From Actinospineispora acaciae DSM 45401 (GTDB lineage Bacteria; Actinomycetota; Actinomycetes; Mycobacteriales; Pseudonocardiaceae), in contig NZ_JIAI01000003.1 of the NCBI RefSeq assembly GCF_000620785.1, positions 434,001 to 498,000 of the forward strand: 64,000 bases of DNA, given 5' to 3'. Position numbers and translations under genes: made by a program. Positions 53,572-63,557 of the stretch are shown here, piece after piece (the first letter of the stretch is position 1; each line of letters opens with the position of its first letter). The notes beneath the pieces are model-generated. The model searched no databases and was not told the origin of the DNA. It worked only from the letters and a program-made list of their open reading frames with translations.

Positions 53572-56500
53572 GTGCGATTCGGGGTGCTCGGCCCGCTGGC
53601 GGTGTGGACCGACGCCGGCGAGCCGGTGGTGGTGCCGGGTGCGCTGGTCCGCGCGCTGCTCGCCGACCTGCTGGTGCACCGGGGGAACCTGGTCACCGCC
53701 GACCGCCTGATCGACGACCTGTGGGGTGCCGACGCGCCCCGCCAGCCGCTCGGCGCGCTGCAGGTCAAGGTCTCGCAGCTGCGGCGGGCCCTCGACGGCG
53801 CCGAGCCGGGCGCCCGGGGGCTGGTGGTCTCGCGCGGTCCGGGCTACGTCCTCGACGTGCCGGCCGCCGCCGTGGACGCTGGGCGGTTCGCCGAGCTGGT
53901 TTCCGAGGCGGTCACCGCGGCGGGGCGCGCCACCGAGCGGCCGGCGGCGGTCGCGAAGCGCCTGGACGAGGCGCTCGCGCTGTGGCGGGGGCCGGCGTTC
54001 GCCGACGTCACCGACGAGGAGTTCGCCGCGCCCGCGATCGCCGAGCTGGAGGAGCTGCGCCTCGGCGCCGTCGAGCAGCACGCCGAGGCCCGGCTGGAGC
54101 TGGGCGAGCTGGACGCCGTGATCGGCGAGCTGAGCACGCTGCTCGACCGGCACCCGCTGCGGGAGAAGCTGCACGCCACGCGGCTGCGCGCGCTGTACCG
54201 GGCCGGCCGGCAGGCCGAGGCGCTGCAACGCTACGACGAGCTGCGCGTGCGGTTGCGCGACGAGCTCGGCCTGGACCCCTCGCCCGAGCTGGTCGAGCTG
54301 CACCGGGCGATCCTCGCCCAGGAGCCCACGCTGCACGGTGGCCCGCCGGTGAGCGCCGCGACGGCGCGGACGAACCTGCCCGAGGCGTGGGACGAGACCG
54401 TCGGCAGGGAGCGTGACGTCGCTGACCTGCGCGCCCTGCTCGGGACGGCCCGGCTGGTCACGCTCACCGGCCCCGGCGGCGTCGGGAAGACGCGGCTGGC
54501 CGTCGAGACCGCGCGCCTGCTGGTCCCCACGACGCCGGACGGGGTGCGGATGGTGGACCTGTCGGGGGTGGACTCGGCTCGCGGCGACGGGGTGGGCGAG
54601 CTGGCCGAGCTGGTGGCGGCCGACCTGGACCTGCACGACGACGCCTCCGGCGACCCGCTGCGCCGGATCGTCGACGCGGTGGCCGACCGGCACGTGCTGC
54701 TGCTGCTCGACAACTGCGAGCAGGTCGTCGAGCCGGCGGCCGAGCTGGTCGCCACGTTGCTGCGTCGGACGCGGGAGCCGAGGGTGCTCGCGACCAGCCG
54801 GGAACCGCTGGGCCTGCGCGGCGAGATCGTGCGCCCGGTGCCGGCGCTCGACCTGCCGGCCGATGCGGACGACGCCGAGGGCTCCCCGGCCGTGCGGCTG
54901 TTCGTCGCCCGCGCCACCGCGACGGCGCCGGGGTTTCGGCTCAGCCGGGAGAACGCCGCGCTGGTCGCCGGCGTCTGCCGGCAGCTCGACGGCCTCCCGC
55001 TCGCGCTGGAGCTCGCGGCGGCCCGCGTCCGCACGCTCGGACTGGCCGAGCTGGCCGCGCGCCTCGACGACCGGTTCCGGGTGCTCGGCTCCGGCCCTCG
55101 GGACGCTCCCGCTCGGCAGCGGACGCTGCGCGCCGTCATGGACTGGAGCTGGGAGCCGCTGTCGGAATCCGAGCGGGCGGTGCTGCGCCGGCTCGCGGTC
55201 ACCGCCGACGGGTGTGTGGCGGGGCTCGCCGAGCGGGTGTGTGCGGGCGGGCCCGTCGAGGCGGGCGACGTGCTGGAGCTGCTGTCCCGGCTGGCGGACC
55301 GCTCGCTGGTGCTGCCGGTCGAGGCCGGCGGCCGCACCCGGTACCGGCTGCTCGAAACGGTCTCCGCGTACGCCATCGAACGGCTGCGCGAGGCCGGCGA
55401 GGAGGAGCACGTCAGGTACCGCCACGCGGTCGCCGCCACCGAGCTCGCCGAGCGCGCCTCCGTCCGGCTACGCGGCCCCGACCAGCGAGAATGGCTGGAC
55501 CGGCTGGACGCCGAGGCGGCGAACCTGCGGGCGGCGCTGGACACCGCCGTCGCCCGGCCCGACCCGGCGCTCGCGCTGCGGCTGGTCGGCGCGCTGACCT
55601 GGTACTGGTTCCTGCGCGGCCGCCAGCGCACGGCCGCAAGATCCCTGGGTGCGGCGCTGGAGATCGCCGGGGCGACACCGTCCGATATGAGCGCGGCTCG
55701 AGCCGACGCCCGCGCCGCACTCGCGTCCGTCACAATCCGGGAACGCGGCGTCGCCGACTCGGCCGCCCACAGCCGGGCCGCGCTCGCCGAGTACGCCGGG
55801 CTGGACACCCCCGGAGCGCTCGCCCACGCCCGCTGGCTGCACGCGCACGTGATGAGCGGGATCGGCGCGCTGGAGGAGTGCGAGCCTCTCGCCCAGGCCG
55901 CGCTCGCGACGTTCCGCGAGCTGGGCGACGCGTGGGGCACCGCCGCCTCGGCGCGCGAGACGGGCCTGTACGCGATGACCCGCGGCCGGCTGGACGAGGC
56001 GCGGCGGGCGGGCGAGGAGAGCGCGCGCCTGTTCGAGGAGCTGGGCGACCGGTGGGGGCAGGTCATGGCCGCCGAGCTGCTCGGCACCCTCGACGAGATC
56101 GCCGGCGACCACGAGTCCGCCGCGCGGCGGCACTCGAACGCCCTGCGGTGGGCCGAGGAGCTGCAGCTGTGGCCGGCCGTGATCGATCACCTGAGCCGCC
56201 TCGGCCGGATCGCCGCCCTCACCGGTGACACCGCGCTCGCCGACGAGCACCACCGCCGCGCCATGACGCTCGCCCGCGAGCAGGGATACCAGGCCAAGGC
56301 CGTCTACGCCCAGCTCGGCCTGGGCATGGTGGCCCGCCGCACCGGCCGGTTCGACGCCGCGCACGAGCACCTCACCGCCGTGCACGAGTGGCACCGCGAC
56401 GTCGGCTACGAACCGGGCAAGGCGCTGACGTTCGCCGAGCTCGGGTTCCTCGCCGAACAGCGCGGCGACGCGCGCACCGCCGCCCGGCTGCACTCCGAGG

Positions 56501-56787
56501 GCCTGGCCGCGGCGCGCCGCACCGGCGACCCCCGCGCGGTCGCGCTGGCCCTCGAAGGGCTCGCCGGCGAGCGCGCGCTGAGCGGGGAGCACGCCCACGC
56601 CGCCCGCCTGCTCGGCACCGCCTCGGCCGCCCGCGCCTCGGCCGGCGAGTCGCACGCCAGCACGGACCGCGCCGACCGCGCCGACGTCGAGCGGATCACG
56701 GCGGCGGCGCGCGCGGCCCTGGGCGACACGGAGTTCGACGCCGAGTTCGCCCTCGGCGCCACCCTGGACGCCGACGCCGTCCGGTGA
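53572..56787 (+). CDS. AfsR/SARP-like regulator with BTAD, NB-ARC and TPR domains
   Basis: 1071 residues from a GTG at 53572. The N-terminal OmpR-type winged helix (about 1-95: FGVLGPLAVWTDAGEPVVVPG) and the BTAD domain (about 96-240: ELVSEAVTAAGRAT, LYRAGRQAEALQRYDELRVR) define a SARP regulator. The STAND NTPase part has Walker A VTLTGPGGVGKTRLAV (about 300) and LLLLDNCEQVVEPAAELV. TPR repeats fill 700-1030. The full AfsR-type layout is complete. It is divergent from the FMN reductase-MFS pair and probably controls it; no biosynthetic cluster is visible nearby. Confidence 0.92.
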   Translation: MRFGVLGPLAVWTDAGEPVVVPGALVRALLADLLVHRGNLVTADRLIDDLWGADAPRQPLGALQVKVSQLRRALDGAEPGARGLVVSRGPGYVLDVPAAAVDAGRFAELVSEAVTAAGRATERPAAVAKRLDEALALWRGPAFADVTDEEFAAPAIAELEELRLGAVEQHAEARLELGELDAVIGELSTLLDRHPLREKLHATRLRALYRAGRQAEALQRYDELRVRLRDELGLDPSPELVELHRAILAQEPTLHGGPPVSAATARTNLPEAWDETVGRERDVADLRALLGTARLVTLTGPGGVGKTRLAVETARLLVPTTPDGVRMVDLSGVDSARGDGVGELAELVAADLDLHDDASGDPLRRIVDAVADRHVLLLLDNCEQVVEPAAELVATLLRRTREPRVLATSREPLGLRGEIVRPVPALDLPADADDAEGSPAVRLFVARATATAPGFRLSRENAALVAGVCRQLDGLPLALELAAARVRTLGLAELAARLDDRFRVLGSGPRDAPARQRTLRAVMDWSWEPLSESERAVLRRLAVTADGCVAGLAERVCAGGPVEAGDVLELLSRLADRSLVLPVEAGGRTRYRLLETVSAYAIERLREAGEEEHVRYRHAVAATELAERASVRLRGPDQREWLDRLDAEAANLRAALDTAVARPDPALALRLVGALTWYWFLRGRQRTAARSLGAALEIAGATPSDMSAARADARAALASVTIRERGVADSAAHSRAALAEYAGLDTPGALAHARWLHAHVMSGIGALEECEPLAQAALATFRELGDAWGTAASARETGLYAMTRGRLDEARRAGEESARLFEELGDRWGQVMAAELLGTLDEIAGDHESAARRHSNALRWAEELQLWPAVIDHLSRLGRIAALTGDTALADEHHRRAMTLAREQGYQAKAVYAQLGLGMVARRTGRFDAAHEHLTAVHEWHRDVGYEPGKALTFAELGFLAEQRGDARTAARLHSEGLAAARRTGDPRAVALALEGLAGERALSGEHAHAARLLGTASAARASAGESHASTDRADRADVERITAAARAALGDTEFDAEFALGATLDADAVR

Positions 56788-56792
56788 TGCGG

Positions 56793-57422
56793 TCAGAACT
56801 TGGCGGCCGCGACGCGCACGCCGAGGCCGATGAGCGCCGTGCCGATCACCCGCTCCAGCACCCGCCTGACCTTCGCCCTGGCCAGCACGTGCCGCACCCT
56901 GCCGACGCAGGTGGCCAGGAAGACGAACCAGCCGCTGTCGATCACGACCTGCAGCGCCGCGAGCATGATCACGACCGTCAGCGCGTCGGACCCGGCCGGC
57001 ACGAACTGCGGATAGAACGCGAACATGAACACCGGGACCTTCGGGTTCGTGAGGTTCGTGAGCAGCCCGGTCACCGCGCCCCGTCGCCACCCGCCCCCGA
57101 CCGGCGCCTCGTCCACCACCGCCTGATCGGTGATCTTCTTGGACGCCAGCCAGGCCTGGATCCCGAGCACCGTCAGCACGGCCCCTCCGACCAGCCGCAG
57201 CACCGTCAGCCCCCACTCGCTGGACGCCACCAGCGCGGCCACCCCGACCGCCGAGGCGACCGCCCACGCGTACAGCCCGACCTGCATCCCCGCGATCACG
57301 GGCAGCGCGGAGCGCGGTCCCCACACCGCGCTCCAGCGGACGACCAGGGCCGTCGTGGACCCCGGCACCATGGCGCCGATGAACACGGTGACGATGAACG
57401 CGCCGAGATCGAGCCAGCTCAT
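56793..57422 (-). CDS. LysE/RhtB family amino acid exporter
   Basis: 209 residues from the ATG at 57422; an upstream GTG at 57434 is possible. Six hydrophobic segments; the motif PGSTTALVVRWSAVWGPRSAL is the LysE core, and LLTNLTNPKVPVFMFAFYPQFVP is the typical second-half signature. It exports an amino acid or related metabolite. The stop is 5 bases from the convergent regulator gene. The substrate is unknown; the neighbouring aminotransferase may supply or consume it. Confidence 0.88.
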   Translation of the reverse strand: MSWLDLGAFIVTVFIGAMVPGSTTALVVRWSAVWGPRSALPVIAGMQVGLYAWAVASAVGVAALVASSEWGLTVLRLVGGAVLTVLGIQAWLASKKITDQAVVDEAPVGGGWRRGAVTGLLTNLTNPKVPVFMFAFYPQFVPAGSDALTVVIMLAALQVVIDSGWFVFLATCVGRVRHVLARAKVRRVLERVIGTALIGLGVRVAAAKF

Positions 57423-57474
57423 GGCGTTGCACACTAGCGGCGGCCGCCGCTTTCCCGTCCTGTATTAGGCCTCC

Positions 57475-57512
57475 CGGCCGCCGCACACCGCGTGAACGGT
57501 GTGCGGCGGCCG
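57475..57512. terminator. Perfect 16-bp hairpin after the aminotransferase
   Basis: Arms 57475-57490 and 57497-57512 are exact complements (CGGCCGCCGCACACCG), with a 6-base loop. It begins one base after the aminotransferase stop (57514, minus strand). It is probably a factor-independent-like terminator, although no T-run follows. Confidence 0.6.
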
Positions 57513-57513
57513 T

Positions 57514-58896
57514 TCAGGCCGCGGGAGCGGCGGTCTTGGGTACGGCGGTCACGGTCCGGATGGCGTCGATGAGGATGTCCAGGGCGACGTCCACCAGTTC
57601 GGCGGTCACGGTGAGCGGCGGGAGCAGTCTGACCACGCAGTCGGCCCGGCCGCCCAGCTCCACGATCAGCCCGTGCCGAAGCGCACGGGCCTGCACCCGC
57701 TCGGCCACCTCGGTCACAGACCGACCGTCGGTCGGTTCGGCCAGCTCGACGCCCCACATCAGCCCGCGCCCCCGGACCTCGAGCACGCCGGGGTGCCCGT
57801 CCAGCTCGGCCAGCCGCGCGGCGACCTGCGCCCCGCGCGCCCGGACGTTGCCCAGGATGTCGTCGCGGCGCACGATCCGCACCGCCCGGGCACCGGCCGC
57901 GAACGCCAGCTGGTTGCCCCGGAACGTGCCGGTGTGCGCGCCGGGCCGCCAGGTGTCCAGCGTCTCGTCGTAGATCACGATCGCCACCGGCTGCCCGATG
58001 CCCGACAGCGCCTTGGACGCCACGATCACGTCCGGCTCGATGCCGTACTGCTCGAACGCGAACCAGGTGCCGGTGCGCCCGCACCCGGTCTGCACCTCGT
58101 CCACCACCAGCGGCACGCCCAGCCGGCGGGTCAGCTCGCGCACCCGCTGGACGAACTCCAGCCGCGCCGGGATCACGCCGCCCTCGCCCTGCACCATCTC
58201 CATGATCACGGCGGCCGGCAGCGGGACGCCGCCGTTCGGGTCGGCCAGCGCGCGCTCCAGCAGCGCCACGCAGTTGACCTGGCAGGTCTGCGGGTTCAGC
58301 GCCAGCGGGCAGCGGCTGCAGGACGAGAACGGGAAGAAGTGCACGCCGGGCATGCCGTTCGCGATCGGCCGCTTCTGGGATACGTTCCCGGTCAGCGCCA
58401 TCGCGGCGTGGCTGCTGCCGTGGAACCCGCCCTGGAAGGACACGACGTCGCCCCGGCCGGTGGCCGTCTTGCACAGCTTGATCGCGGCGTCCACCGCGTT
58501 CGCCCCGGTCGGGCCGCAGAAGTGGATCTTCATCCGGTCCCGCATGGACGTCGGCAGCATGGACAGCTGCGCCTCGGTGAACGCGTCCTTGGCCGGCGTG
58601 GGCATGTCCAGCCCGTGGCTGAACACGCCGAGCTGCTCGGTCACGGCGGCCACCAGCTCGGGGTGGTTGTGCCCGAGCGAGAGCACGCCGGCCCCCGACC
58701 AGCAGTCCAGGAAGACGTTGTCGTCCAGGTCGCGGACGAAGCAGCCGGCGGCCTCGGCGATGGCGAACGGGAAGGAGCGGGGGTAGACCCGGGCGTTCGA
58801 CTCGCGGCGTTCCTGGCGGGCCAGCAGCTCGGCCGAGCGCGGCCCTGGCAGCTCGCCGGTGACGTGCGGGCGGGTGGTGGAGGCCAACGGATGCAT
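57514..58896 (-). CDS. Diaminobutyrate/omega-aminotransferase-like class III transaminase
   Basis: 460 residues from the ATG at 58896 with AGGAG upstream. PLP motifs: [38 protein letters not shown] and the Schiff-base lysine in [14 protein letters not shown]. An unusual Cys-rich loop [17 protein letters not shown] lies near residue 205. Best resembles L-2,4-diaminobutyrate:2-oxoglutarate aminotransferases (EctB/Dat group), but ectC, ectA and siderophore genes are absent. It is likely in one operon with the small Cys protein upstream. The LysE exporter downstream could handle the product. Confidence 0.85.
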   Translation of the reverse strand: MHPLASTTRPHVTGELPGPRSAELLARQERRESNARVYPRSFPFAIAEAAGCFVRDLDDNVFLDCWSGAGVLSLGHNHPELVAAVTEQLGVFSHGLDMPTPAKDAFTEAQLSMLPTSMRDRMKIHFCGPTGANAVDAAIKLCKTATGRGDVVSFQGGFHGSSHAAMALTGNVSQKRPIANGMPGVHFFPFSSCSRCPLALNPQTCQVNCVALLERALADPNGGVPLPAAVIMEMVQGEGGVIPARLEFVQRVRELTRRLGVPLVVDEVQTGCGRTGTWFAFEQYGIEPDVIVASKALSGIGQPVAIVIYDETLDTWRPGAHTGTFRGNQLAFAAGARAVRIVRRDDILGNVRARGAQVAARLAELDGHPGVLEVRGRGLMWGVELAEPTDGRSVTEVAERVQARALRHGLIVELGGRADCVVRLLPPLTVTAELVDVALDILIDAIRTVTAVPKTAAPAA

Positions 58897-58928
58897 CTGG
58901 GGCTCCTGGGTGTGTGGCGCGCTGGCCG

Positions 58929-59171
58929 CTAGGCGGCGGCGAGGAGCGCGAGGCCGGTGGAGGTCAGCCGCGCGGGCTCCGGCGCGGGGCCGGGGACGGC
59001 GACCAGGCCGGCGCCGGTGAGGCGCGAGCCGGCGAACTGGTCCGCGTAGCACAGCCCGTCGATGACCAGCGTCATCCCGCAACCACCCGACACCTGGCAG
59101 CGACCATCGGCGATGGCCCGCAGCACGGTGCGGTCCCGGTTGCTCAACGTGGGGGTCGTCGTCGCGTCCAT
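58929..59171 (-). CDS. Small Cys-containing protein with winged-helix-like ending
   Basis: 80 residues from the ATG at 59171 (GGAGAGG upstream); a GTG at 59180 is possible. It has [42 protein letters not shown] and the ending [14 protein letters not shown], which resembles the winged-helix tail LTxxGxALL of MarR-like proteins. Three cysteines (Cys in GRCQ, GGCG and LCYA). I recognise similar unnamed proteins in Pseudonocardiales. It is 32 bases before the aminotransferase and likely co-transcribed. Function unknown. Confidence 0.62.
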   Translation of the reverse strand: MDATTTPTLSNRDRTVLRAIADGRCQVSGGCGMTLVIDGLCYADQFAGSRLTGAGLVAVPGPAPEPARLTSTGLALLAAA

Positions 59172-59426
59172 CGTGACCACCCTCTCCGGTCGTTCCTGCT
59201 GACCAGTTGAGAATGCTCCGGCCGGGGCGGCGGAACCATCGAGCAGCCCCTAGGACCGCGCCGGGCGAACCCGCCAGTTCCGGGTAGGGAGAACCCCCGG
59301 TTCGAGGTGTGCTGGTGACACGCGCACGCTCGCAAGCTCGCTCGCTGGTGGTCGGTCGCTGCGCTCCCTCTGGAAACCCCGACTCAGTGTGCTGGGAGCC
59401 CCGACTCGCGGAAGTGGCGTGGGGGG
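59172..59426. other. 255-base gene-free stretch upstream of the small Cys protein
   Basis: It holds GC-rich sequence with a tandem CTCGCNAGCTCGCTCGC-like run near 59330-59345 and two copies of GCCCCGACTC-like words (near 59377-59408). No gene, tRNA or clear hairpin is visible. It should contain the terminator of the Hsp70-like gene and the promoter of the small protein. Confidence 0.3.
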
Positions 59427-61907
59427 TCAGGCGCCGATGTCGAGGACGGCGAGGGTGGTGCCGGCCTGGTTGGTGACGTACGCCTGCTGGCCGTTGGGGA
59501 GGACGCCGATGCTGCTGGGGGCCGGGCCGGTGGGGATGGTGGCGGTCACCTGGTTCGTTTCGATGTTGATGACCGAGACGGTGCCGTCGGTCTCGTTCGC
59601 GACGTAGGCGAACCGGCCGTCCGGCGCCCAGCTGATCTCCCTCGGGTTCTTCCCGACCGGGATGGTGGCGGTCACCTTGTTGGTGTTCGTGTCGATCACG
59701 GTGACGGAGTTCGAGTCGTAGTTGACGTTCGCCAGCAGCGGCCGGTTCGGGTGCACCGCCAGGCTGTGCGGGCTGGTCTGGACCGGGATCTGGGCGGTCA
59801 CCGCGCCGGTCGCGGTGTCCAGCACGGCGATCAGGTTGGACTCGTGGTTCGCGGTGTAGGCCCGGGTGCCGTCCTTGGAGAACTCGATCCAGTGCGGGTT
59901 GGCCGGGACCTTGATCTCCCTGGCCACCGTGTTGTTCGCGGTGTCGATCACGGACACGGTGCCGGAGTCGTGGTTCGGGACGTACAGCCAGCGGCCGTCG
60001 GCGGTCACGGCGGCCAGGAACGGCCTGGTGCGCACGGGGATGGTGGCGACGATCCGGTTCGTCGTGGTGTCCAGCACGCCGACCTGGGCGATGGTGCGCG
60101 CCTCGTTGAAGATGCTCAGGTACACCTTGCGGCCGTCCGGGGCGAACGTGACGTACTGCGGCGGCCCGGCCTCCACCGGGATCGTCGCGATCACCTTGTT
60201 GATCGACGTGTCCACCACGGTGACGATCTTCGCGGCGCCGTTGGCGACGTAGGCCAGCCGCCCGTTCGGCGAGACCGCGACGAAGGTGGGCGTCGCACCG
60301 ACCTGGATCGGGGTGCCCAGGCTCGGCACCGGCACGCTGGGCGCCGCCTGCGCCTGGGTCGGCGGCGCCAGCGCCGGGGTGTTGGTCACGGCGTCGCCGG
60401 CCGCAGCCTCGGAGGGGCCGGACTTCACCGAGTTGATGACCAGCACGGTGGCCAGCACCACCGCCACGGCGGCCACCACGGCGAGCACGCCGAGCCCGAT
60501 CAGCTGCCATCTCGGGGAGCCCGAGCGGGCGGCGCGCGCGATCGCGGGCGGCCGGGCTCGGGCCGGCGGTGGCTGGCCGTGCGGTGGTGGCGCGGACGGA
60601 CGGTCGTCGCGCGGCGGGACGACCGGTTCCCGGGGGGCCGGCACGGCGGGGAGCGGGCGGTCGTTCGTGCGCGGGGCCGGCGCGGTCACCGGCGCGAACG
60701 CGGCCGCCGGGGCCGCTGAGGCCGCCTTGCCGTCCGACGGGCGTGTCCTGGGCGGCGCCGACCCGGCCGCCACCGACTCCGGCTCCCGCCCACCGGTCGC
60801 CGGCGCAGTCTCCACCGCCGGCACGGTCGCGGCATGGCCGTTCGTCTCCGGAGCCCCGGCCAGGGTGGCCGCGCCCAGCGCCACCGCATATTTGGGGTGG
60901 GTGTCCACCACCGTCGGACGGCCCAGCTCCTCGGACACCATCCTGGCGACCAGCGGGATCCGCGACGACCCGCCGACCAGCAGCACGGCGCTCAGGTCGT
61001 CCGGGGTCACCTGGGCCGAGCGCAGCGTGCGCGACAGCGCCCCGATCGTCGACTCGATCGGCGCGCGCACCATGTCCTCGAACTCCGCGCGGGTGAGCTT
61101 GACGTCGAAGTGCCGGCCGGGCAGGAACACCGGCAGCACCGCCTCGGTGTCCACCGACAGCGCCTCCTTGGCCAGGATGCAGTCCTGGCGCAGCCGGGCC
61201 AGCGCGATGGTGGTCTGCGGGTCGGTCAGGTCCAGCTCGGACAGCGTCCCGCCGGCGGAGACGTTGACGTGCGCGAGGATGGCCTCGTCGAAGTCCACGC
61301 CGCCGAGCCGTTCGATGCCCTCCGGGGTGCCCAGGATCTCCACCCCGCCGGCCCGCTTGCGCAGCACGGTGGCGTCGAAGGTGCCCCCGCCCAGGTCGTA
61401 GACGGCGATGACTTCGCCCTCGTCCAGGTCCCGGGACGCCGCGTAGTGCGCGGCGGCGGCCTCCGGCTCGGTGACCAGCGTGACCTCGGGCAGCCCGGCG
61501 AGGTGCGGCACCTCCTCGAACAGCCCCCTGCGGAACGGCCCCCAGTTCGCCGGGTGGGTCAGCACCACGTGCTCGGGCGGCTGCCCCTCGGTCGCGGTGA
61601 TCTTGCCGATCACGTCGCGCAGCAGCGAGCCGAGCAGCGCGGTGACCGCATGCGGCGCGCCGCCGAGCATCACCGGCGTCGGGTCGCCGAGCCGGCGCTT
61701 GAACTCGCGGCCGACCCGGTCCGGGTTGCTGACCGAGCGTCTCCCCGCCGCGTCGCCGGTCACCAGCTCGCCGTCGTCGCGCACGTACACGACGGCCGGC
61801 GCCACCACCGACCGGTCGCCCAGGGTGAACATCTCGACCTGCGTCGAGTGCGCGATCGCGGCGGCCACGAATGTGGTGCCGAGATCGACGCCGAGGTTGT
61901 ACGCCAC
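59427..61907 (-). CDS. Hsp70 ATPase-transmembrane-YVTN seven-bladed propeller fusion
   Basis: 826 residues from a GTG at 61907 with AAAGGGG upstream. Residues 1-352 are an Hsp70-type nucleotide-binding domain: [14 protein letters not shown] (phosphate 1), [15 protein letters not shown] (phosphate 2, about 170), [13 protein letters not shown] (adenosine, about 309). No substrate-binding domain follows. A Pro/Ala/Arg-rich linker (353-467) leads to one membrane helix (about 468-492), then seven repeats of about 41 residues (540-826) such as [20 protein letters not shown], each ending [15 protein letters not shown]. They should close one seven-bladed YVTN propeller outside the cell. Ligand and role are unknown. 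Confidence 0.9.
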   Translation of the reverse strand: MAYNLGVDLGTTFVAAAIAHSTQVEMFTLGDRSVVAPAVVYVRDDGELVTGDAAGRRSVSNPDRVGREFKRRLGDPTPVMLGGAPHAVTALLGSLLRDVIGKITATEGQPPEHVVLTHPANWGPFRRGLFEEVPHLAGLPEVTLVTEPEAAAAHYAASRDLDEGEVIAVYDLGGGTFDATVLRKRAGGVEILGTPEGIERLGGVDFDEAILAHVNVSAGGTLSELDLTDPQTTIALARLRQDCILAKEALSVDTEAVLPVFLPGRHFDVKLTRAEFEDMVRAPIESTIGALSRTLRSAQVTPDDLSAVLLVGGSSRIPLVARMVSEELGRPTVVDTHPKYAVALGAATLAGAPETNGHAATVPAVETAPATGGREPESVAAGSAPPRTRPSDGKAASAAPAAAFAPVTAPAPRTNDRPLPAVPAPREPVVPPRDDRPSAPPPHGQPPPARARPPAIARAARSGSPRWQLIGLGVLAVVAAVAVVLATVLVINSVKSGPSEAAAGDAVTNTPALAPPTQAQAAPSVPVPSLGTPIQVGATPTFVAVSPNGRLAYVANGAAKIVTVVDTSINKVIATIPVEAGPPQYVTFAPDGRKVYLSIFNEARTIAQVGVLDTTTNRIVATIPVRTRPFLAAVTADGRWLYVPNHDSGTVSVIDTANNTVAREIKVPANPHWIEFSKDGTRAYTANHESNLIAVLDTATGAVTAQIPVQTSPHSLAVHPNRPLLANVNYDSNSVTVIDTNTNKVTATIPVGKNPREISWAPDGRFAYVANETDGTVSVINIETNQVTATIPTGPAPSSIGVLPNGQQAYVTNQAGTTLAVLDIGA

Positions 61908-62073
61908 CACACCCCTTTCGCCTGATAGGGGCACTCATGGTAACCGGGAGAACCCCCCATATCGAGGGAGTTGTCCCGGCTGTGACCTGGCGTTCTTCCC
62001 AGTGGGGACAACCCTACCCGGCGCTCGGGTCTGCCCCATTCCAACGAGCTGATCACGCCGGGACAATTGGTCG
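61908..62073. promoter_or_regulatory. Divergent promoter region Hsp70-propeller / kinase
   Basis: 166 bases. An inverted repeat GTTGTCCC (61970-61977) and GGGACAAC (near 62005-62012) is spaced by about 28 bases and could serve a regulator such as the NarL-type protein at 62796. The short run GGGAGAACCCCC recurs near 59290. Confidence 0.35.
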
Positions 62074-62805
62074 ATGACCTCGGCGTCTCCCTGGCGTGAC
62101 GGCGACCCGCTCCCCCTTCGTTTCGCGGTGGCGGACGCGGGCTCCGTCGACGGTACGGGCTGCGCCGATGGTGCCGGTTGCCCGGGCGTCCCCGACCCGG
62201 GGCAGCGCCGCAAGGAGGCCGGCCAGTGGCTGCGCCGGCGGCGGCTGGAGCGCCAGCTGCACGACGGCGCCTCGCTGCGGATCTCCGCGCTGTCCCTGCG
62301 GCTGGGCCTGCTGCGCTACCAGGAGACCGGCGACGAGGCGGCCTGGCAGGACCGGATCGGCGAGCTGCAGGACGAGCTGCACGCCGTGCTCCAGGAACTG
62401 CGCGAGGTGGCCAACAAGATCTACCCGCCGCTGCTCGACGAGGCCGGCCTCGGCCCGGCGCTGCGCGAGCTGGCCGGCCAGCGGGGCATCGAGGTCCGGA
62501 TCGACGCCGACGGTGACCGGTTCGGCCCGGTCCCGGAGGGTGCGGCGTACTTCGCCGTCGCGGAGTGCCTCGGGCCAGGCTCGGACGGCGCCGGCCCGGT
62601 CACCGTCGCCATCCGGCGGGACCGCCGCGAGCTGGTGCTGGCCGTGCGCGGCCTTGACCCCGCGAACGCCGACGTCATGCTGGACCAGGCCGGCCCGCTC
62701 GGCGGCACCGTCCACCTCGACACCCGAGACGCCGACGCCGACGCGAACTCCGACACCGACTCCGACGAGACACCCACGATCACGGTGAGGATCCCATGCG
62801 AGTAG
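62074..62805 (+). CDS. Degenerate NarL-type (HisKA_3) histidine kinase-like protein
   Basis: 243 residues. The dimerisation helix is HisKA_3-like: RRRRLERQLHDGASLRISALSLRLGLL with the phospho-acceptor His63, and VLQELREVANKIYPPLLDEAGLGPALRELA is the usual second helix. The following ATPase part is shortened: the N-box is AVAECLGPGSDG where an Asn-His-Ala motif is expected, and the DxGxG box is lost (VRGLDPANADVMLDQ), although LGGTVHLD remains. It has no sensor domain. It overlaps the response regulator by 10 bases. It may be a phosphotransfer or ligand-binding partner and not an active kinase. Confidence 0.82.
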   Translation: MTSASPWRDGDPLPLRFAVADAGSVDGTGCADGAGCPGVPDPGQRRKEAGQWLRRRRLERQLHDGASLRISALSLRLGLLRYQETGDEAAWQDRIGELQDELHAVLQELREVANKIYPPLLDEAGLGPALRELAGQRGIEVRIDADGDRFGPVPEGAAYFAVAECLGPGSDGAGPVTVAIRRDRRELVLAVRGLDPANADVMLDQAGPLGGTVHLDTRDADADANSDTDSDETPTITVRIPCE

Positions 62806-63461
62806 CACTGGCCGAGGACGGCGCCCTGTTCCGCGAGGGCCTGCTCATGCTGCTGCGGGCGGCCGGGCACGAGGTGGTCGGCTCCGTCGCGGGCGGCGAC
62901 GAGCTGGTCGCGCTGCTGGCCACCGAGCAGGCGGACGTGGCGATCCTGGACATCCGGATGCCCCCGGAACCGGACGGCGGGCTGACTACGGCGGAACGGC
63001 TGCGCGCCGCGCACCCGGAGATGGGCCTGCTGTTCCTGTCGCACTACGCCGAGTCGCACTACCTGATGCGCATCCTGGAGATCGGCACCGAGAGCATCGG
63101 CTACCGGCTCAAGGAGAAGGTGGGCAGCGTCGACGTGCTGACCGACACGCTCAGCCGCATCCACGACGGCGAGATCGTCATCGAACCGGTCCTGGCCAAG
63201 CGCCTGGTGGACCGACCTCGAGGGGAGAAGAAGGACGTGGTGGCATCCCTGTCCGAGCGGGAGCTGGACGTGCTGCGGCTGATGGCCGAGGGCCGGTCGA
63301 ACAACGGCATCGCCGCCCAGTTGTTCGTCACCCCCAAGGCGGTGGAGAAGCACATCGCGAACATCTTCGGCAAGCTCGGCCTGCACACCGACACCGCGGA
63401 GCACCACCGCCGGGTGCTCGCCGTGCTCACCTACCTCCGCTCCCAGCGCGCCGAGGTCTAG
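62796..63461 (+). CDS. NarL/FixJ family response regulator
   Basis: 221 residues from the ATG at 62796. The receiver has acidic Glu7/Asp8 (ALAEDGALFREG), phospho-acceptor Asp52 (VAILDIRMPP), Ser82 and Lys106 (YRLKEKVG). The C-terminal LuxR-type helix-turn-helix (about 145-205: LSERELDVLRLMAEGRSNNGIA, FVTPKAVEKHIANIFGKLGL) binds DNA as a dimer. A typical actinobacterial two-component regulator. It overlaps the degenerate kinase and is 96 bases before a second kinase. Its cognate kinase is uncertain. Confidence 0.93.
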   Translation: MRVALAEDGALFREGLLMLLRAAGHEVVGSVAGGDELVALLATEQADVAILDIRMPPEPDGGLTTAERLRAAHPEMGLLFLSHYAESHYLMRILEIGTESIGYRLKEKVGSVDVLTDTLSRIHDGEIVIEPVLAKRLVDRPRGEKKDVVASLSERELDVLRLMAEGRSNNGIAAQLFVTPKAVEKHIANIFGKLGLHTDTAEHHRRVLAVLTYLRSQRAEV

Positions 63462-63557
63462 GGACGCTTGATATCCAGCTCGCCGCCGGCCTTGGCGTCC
63501 GCGAGCTGGGTGTTTACTGTCCACTGCGAGGGCCGGCGCGCTGGTGGAAGGTGCGCG

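Noticed and set aside
53572..58896. A natural-product biosynthetic cluster around the AfsR-like gene and the diaminobutyrate-type aminotransferase
   Set aside because: No PKS, NRPS, terpene, lanthipeptide or siderophore synthase gene lies in the window.
58897..61938. Upstream extension of the aminotransferase frame to about 1470 residues
   Set aside because: It runs over the small Cys gene and the Hsp70-propeller gene in another frame; AGGAG before 58896 and family length fix the start.
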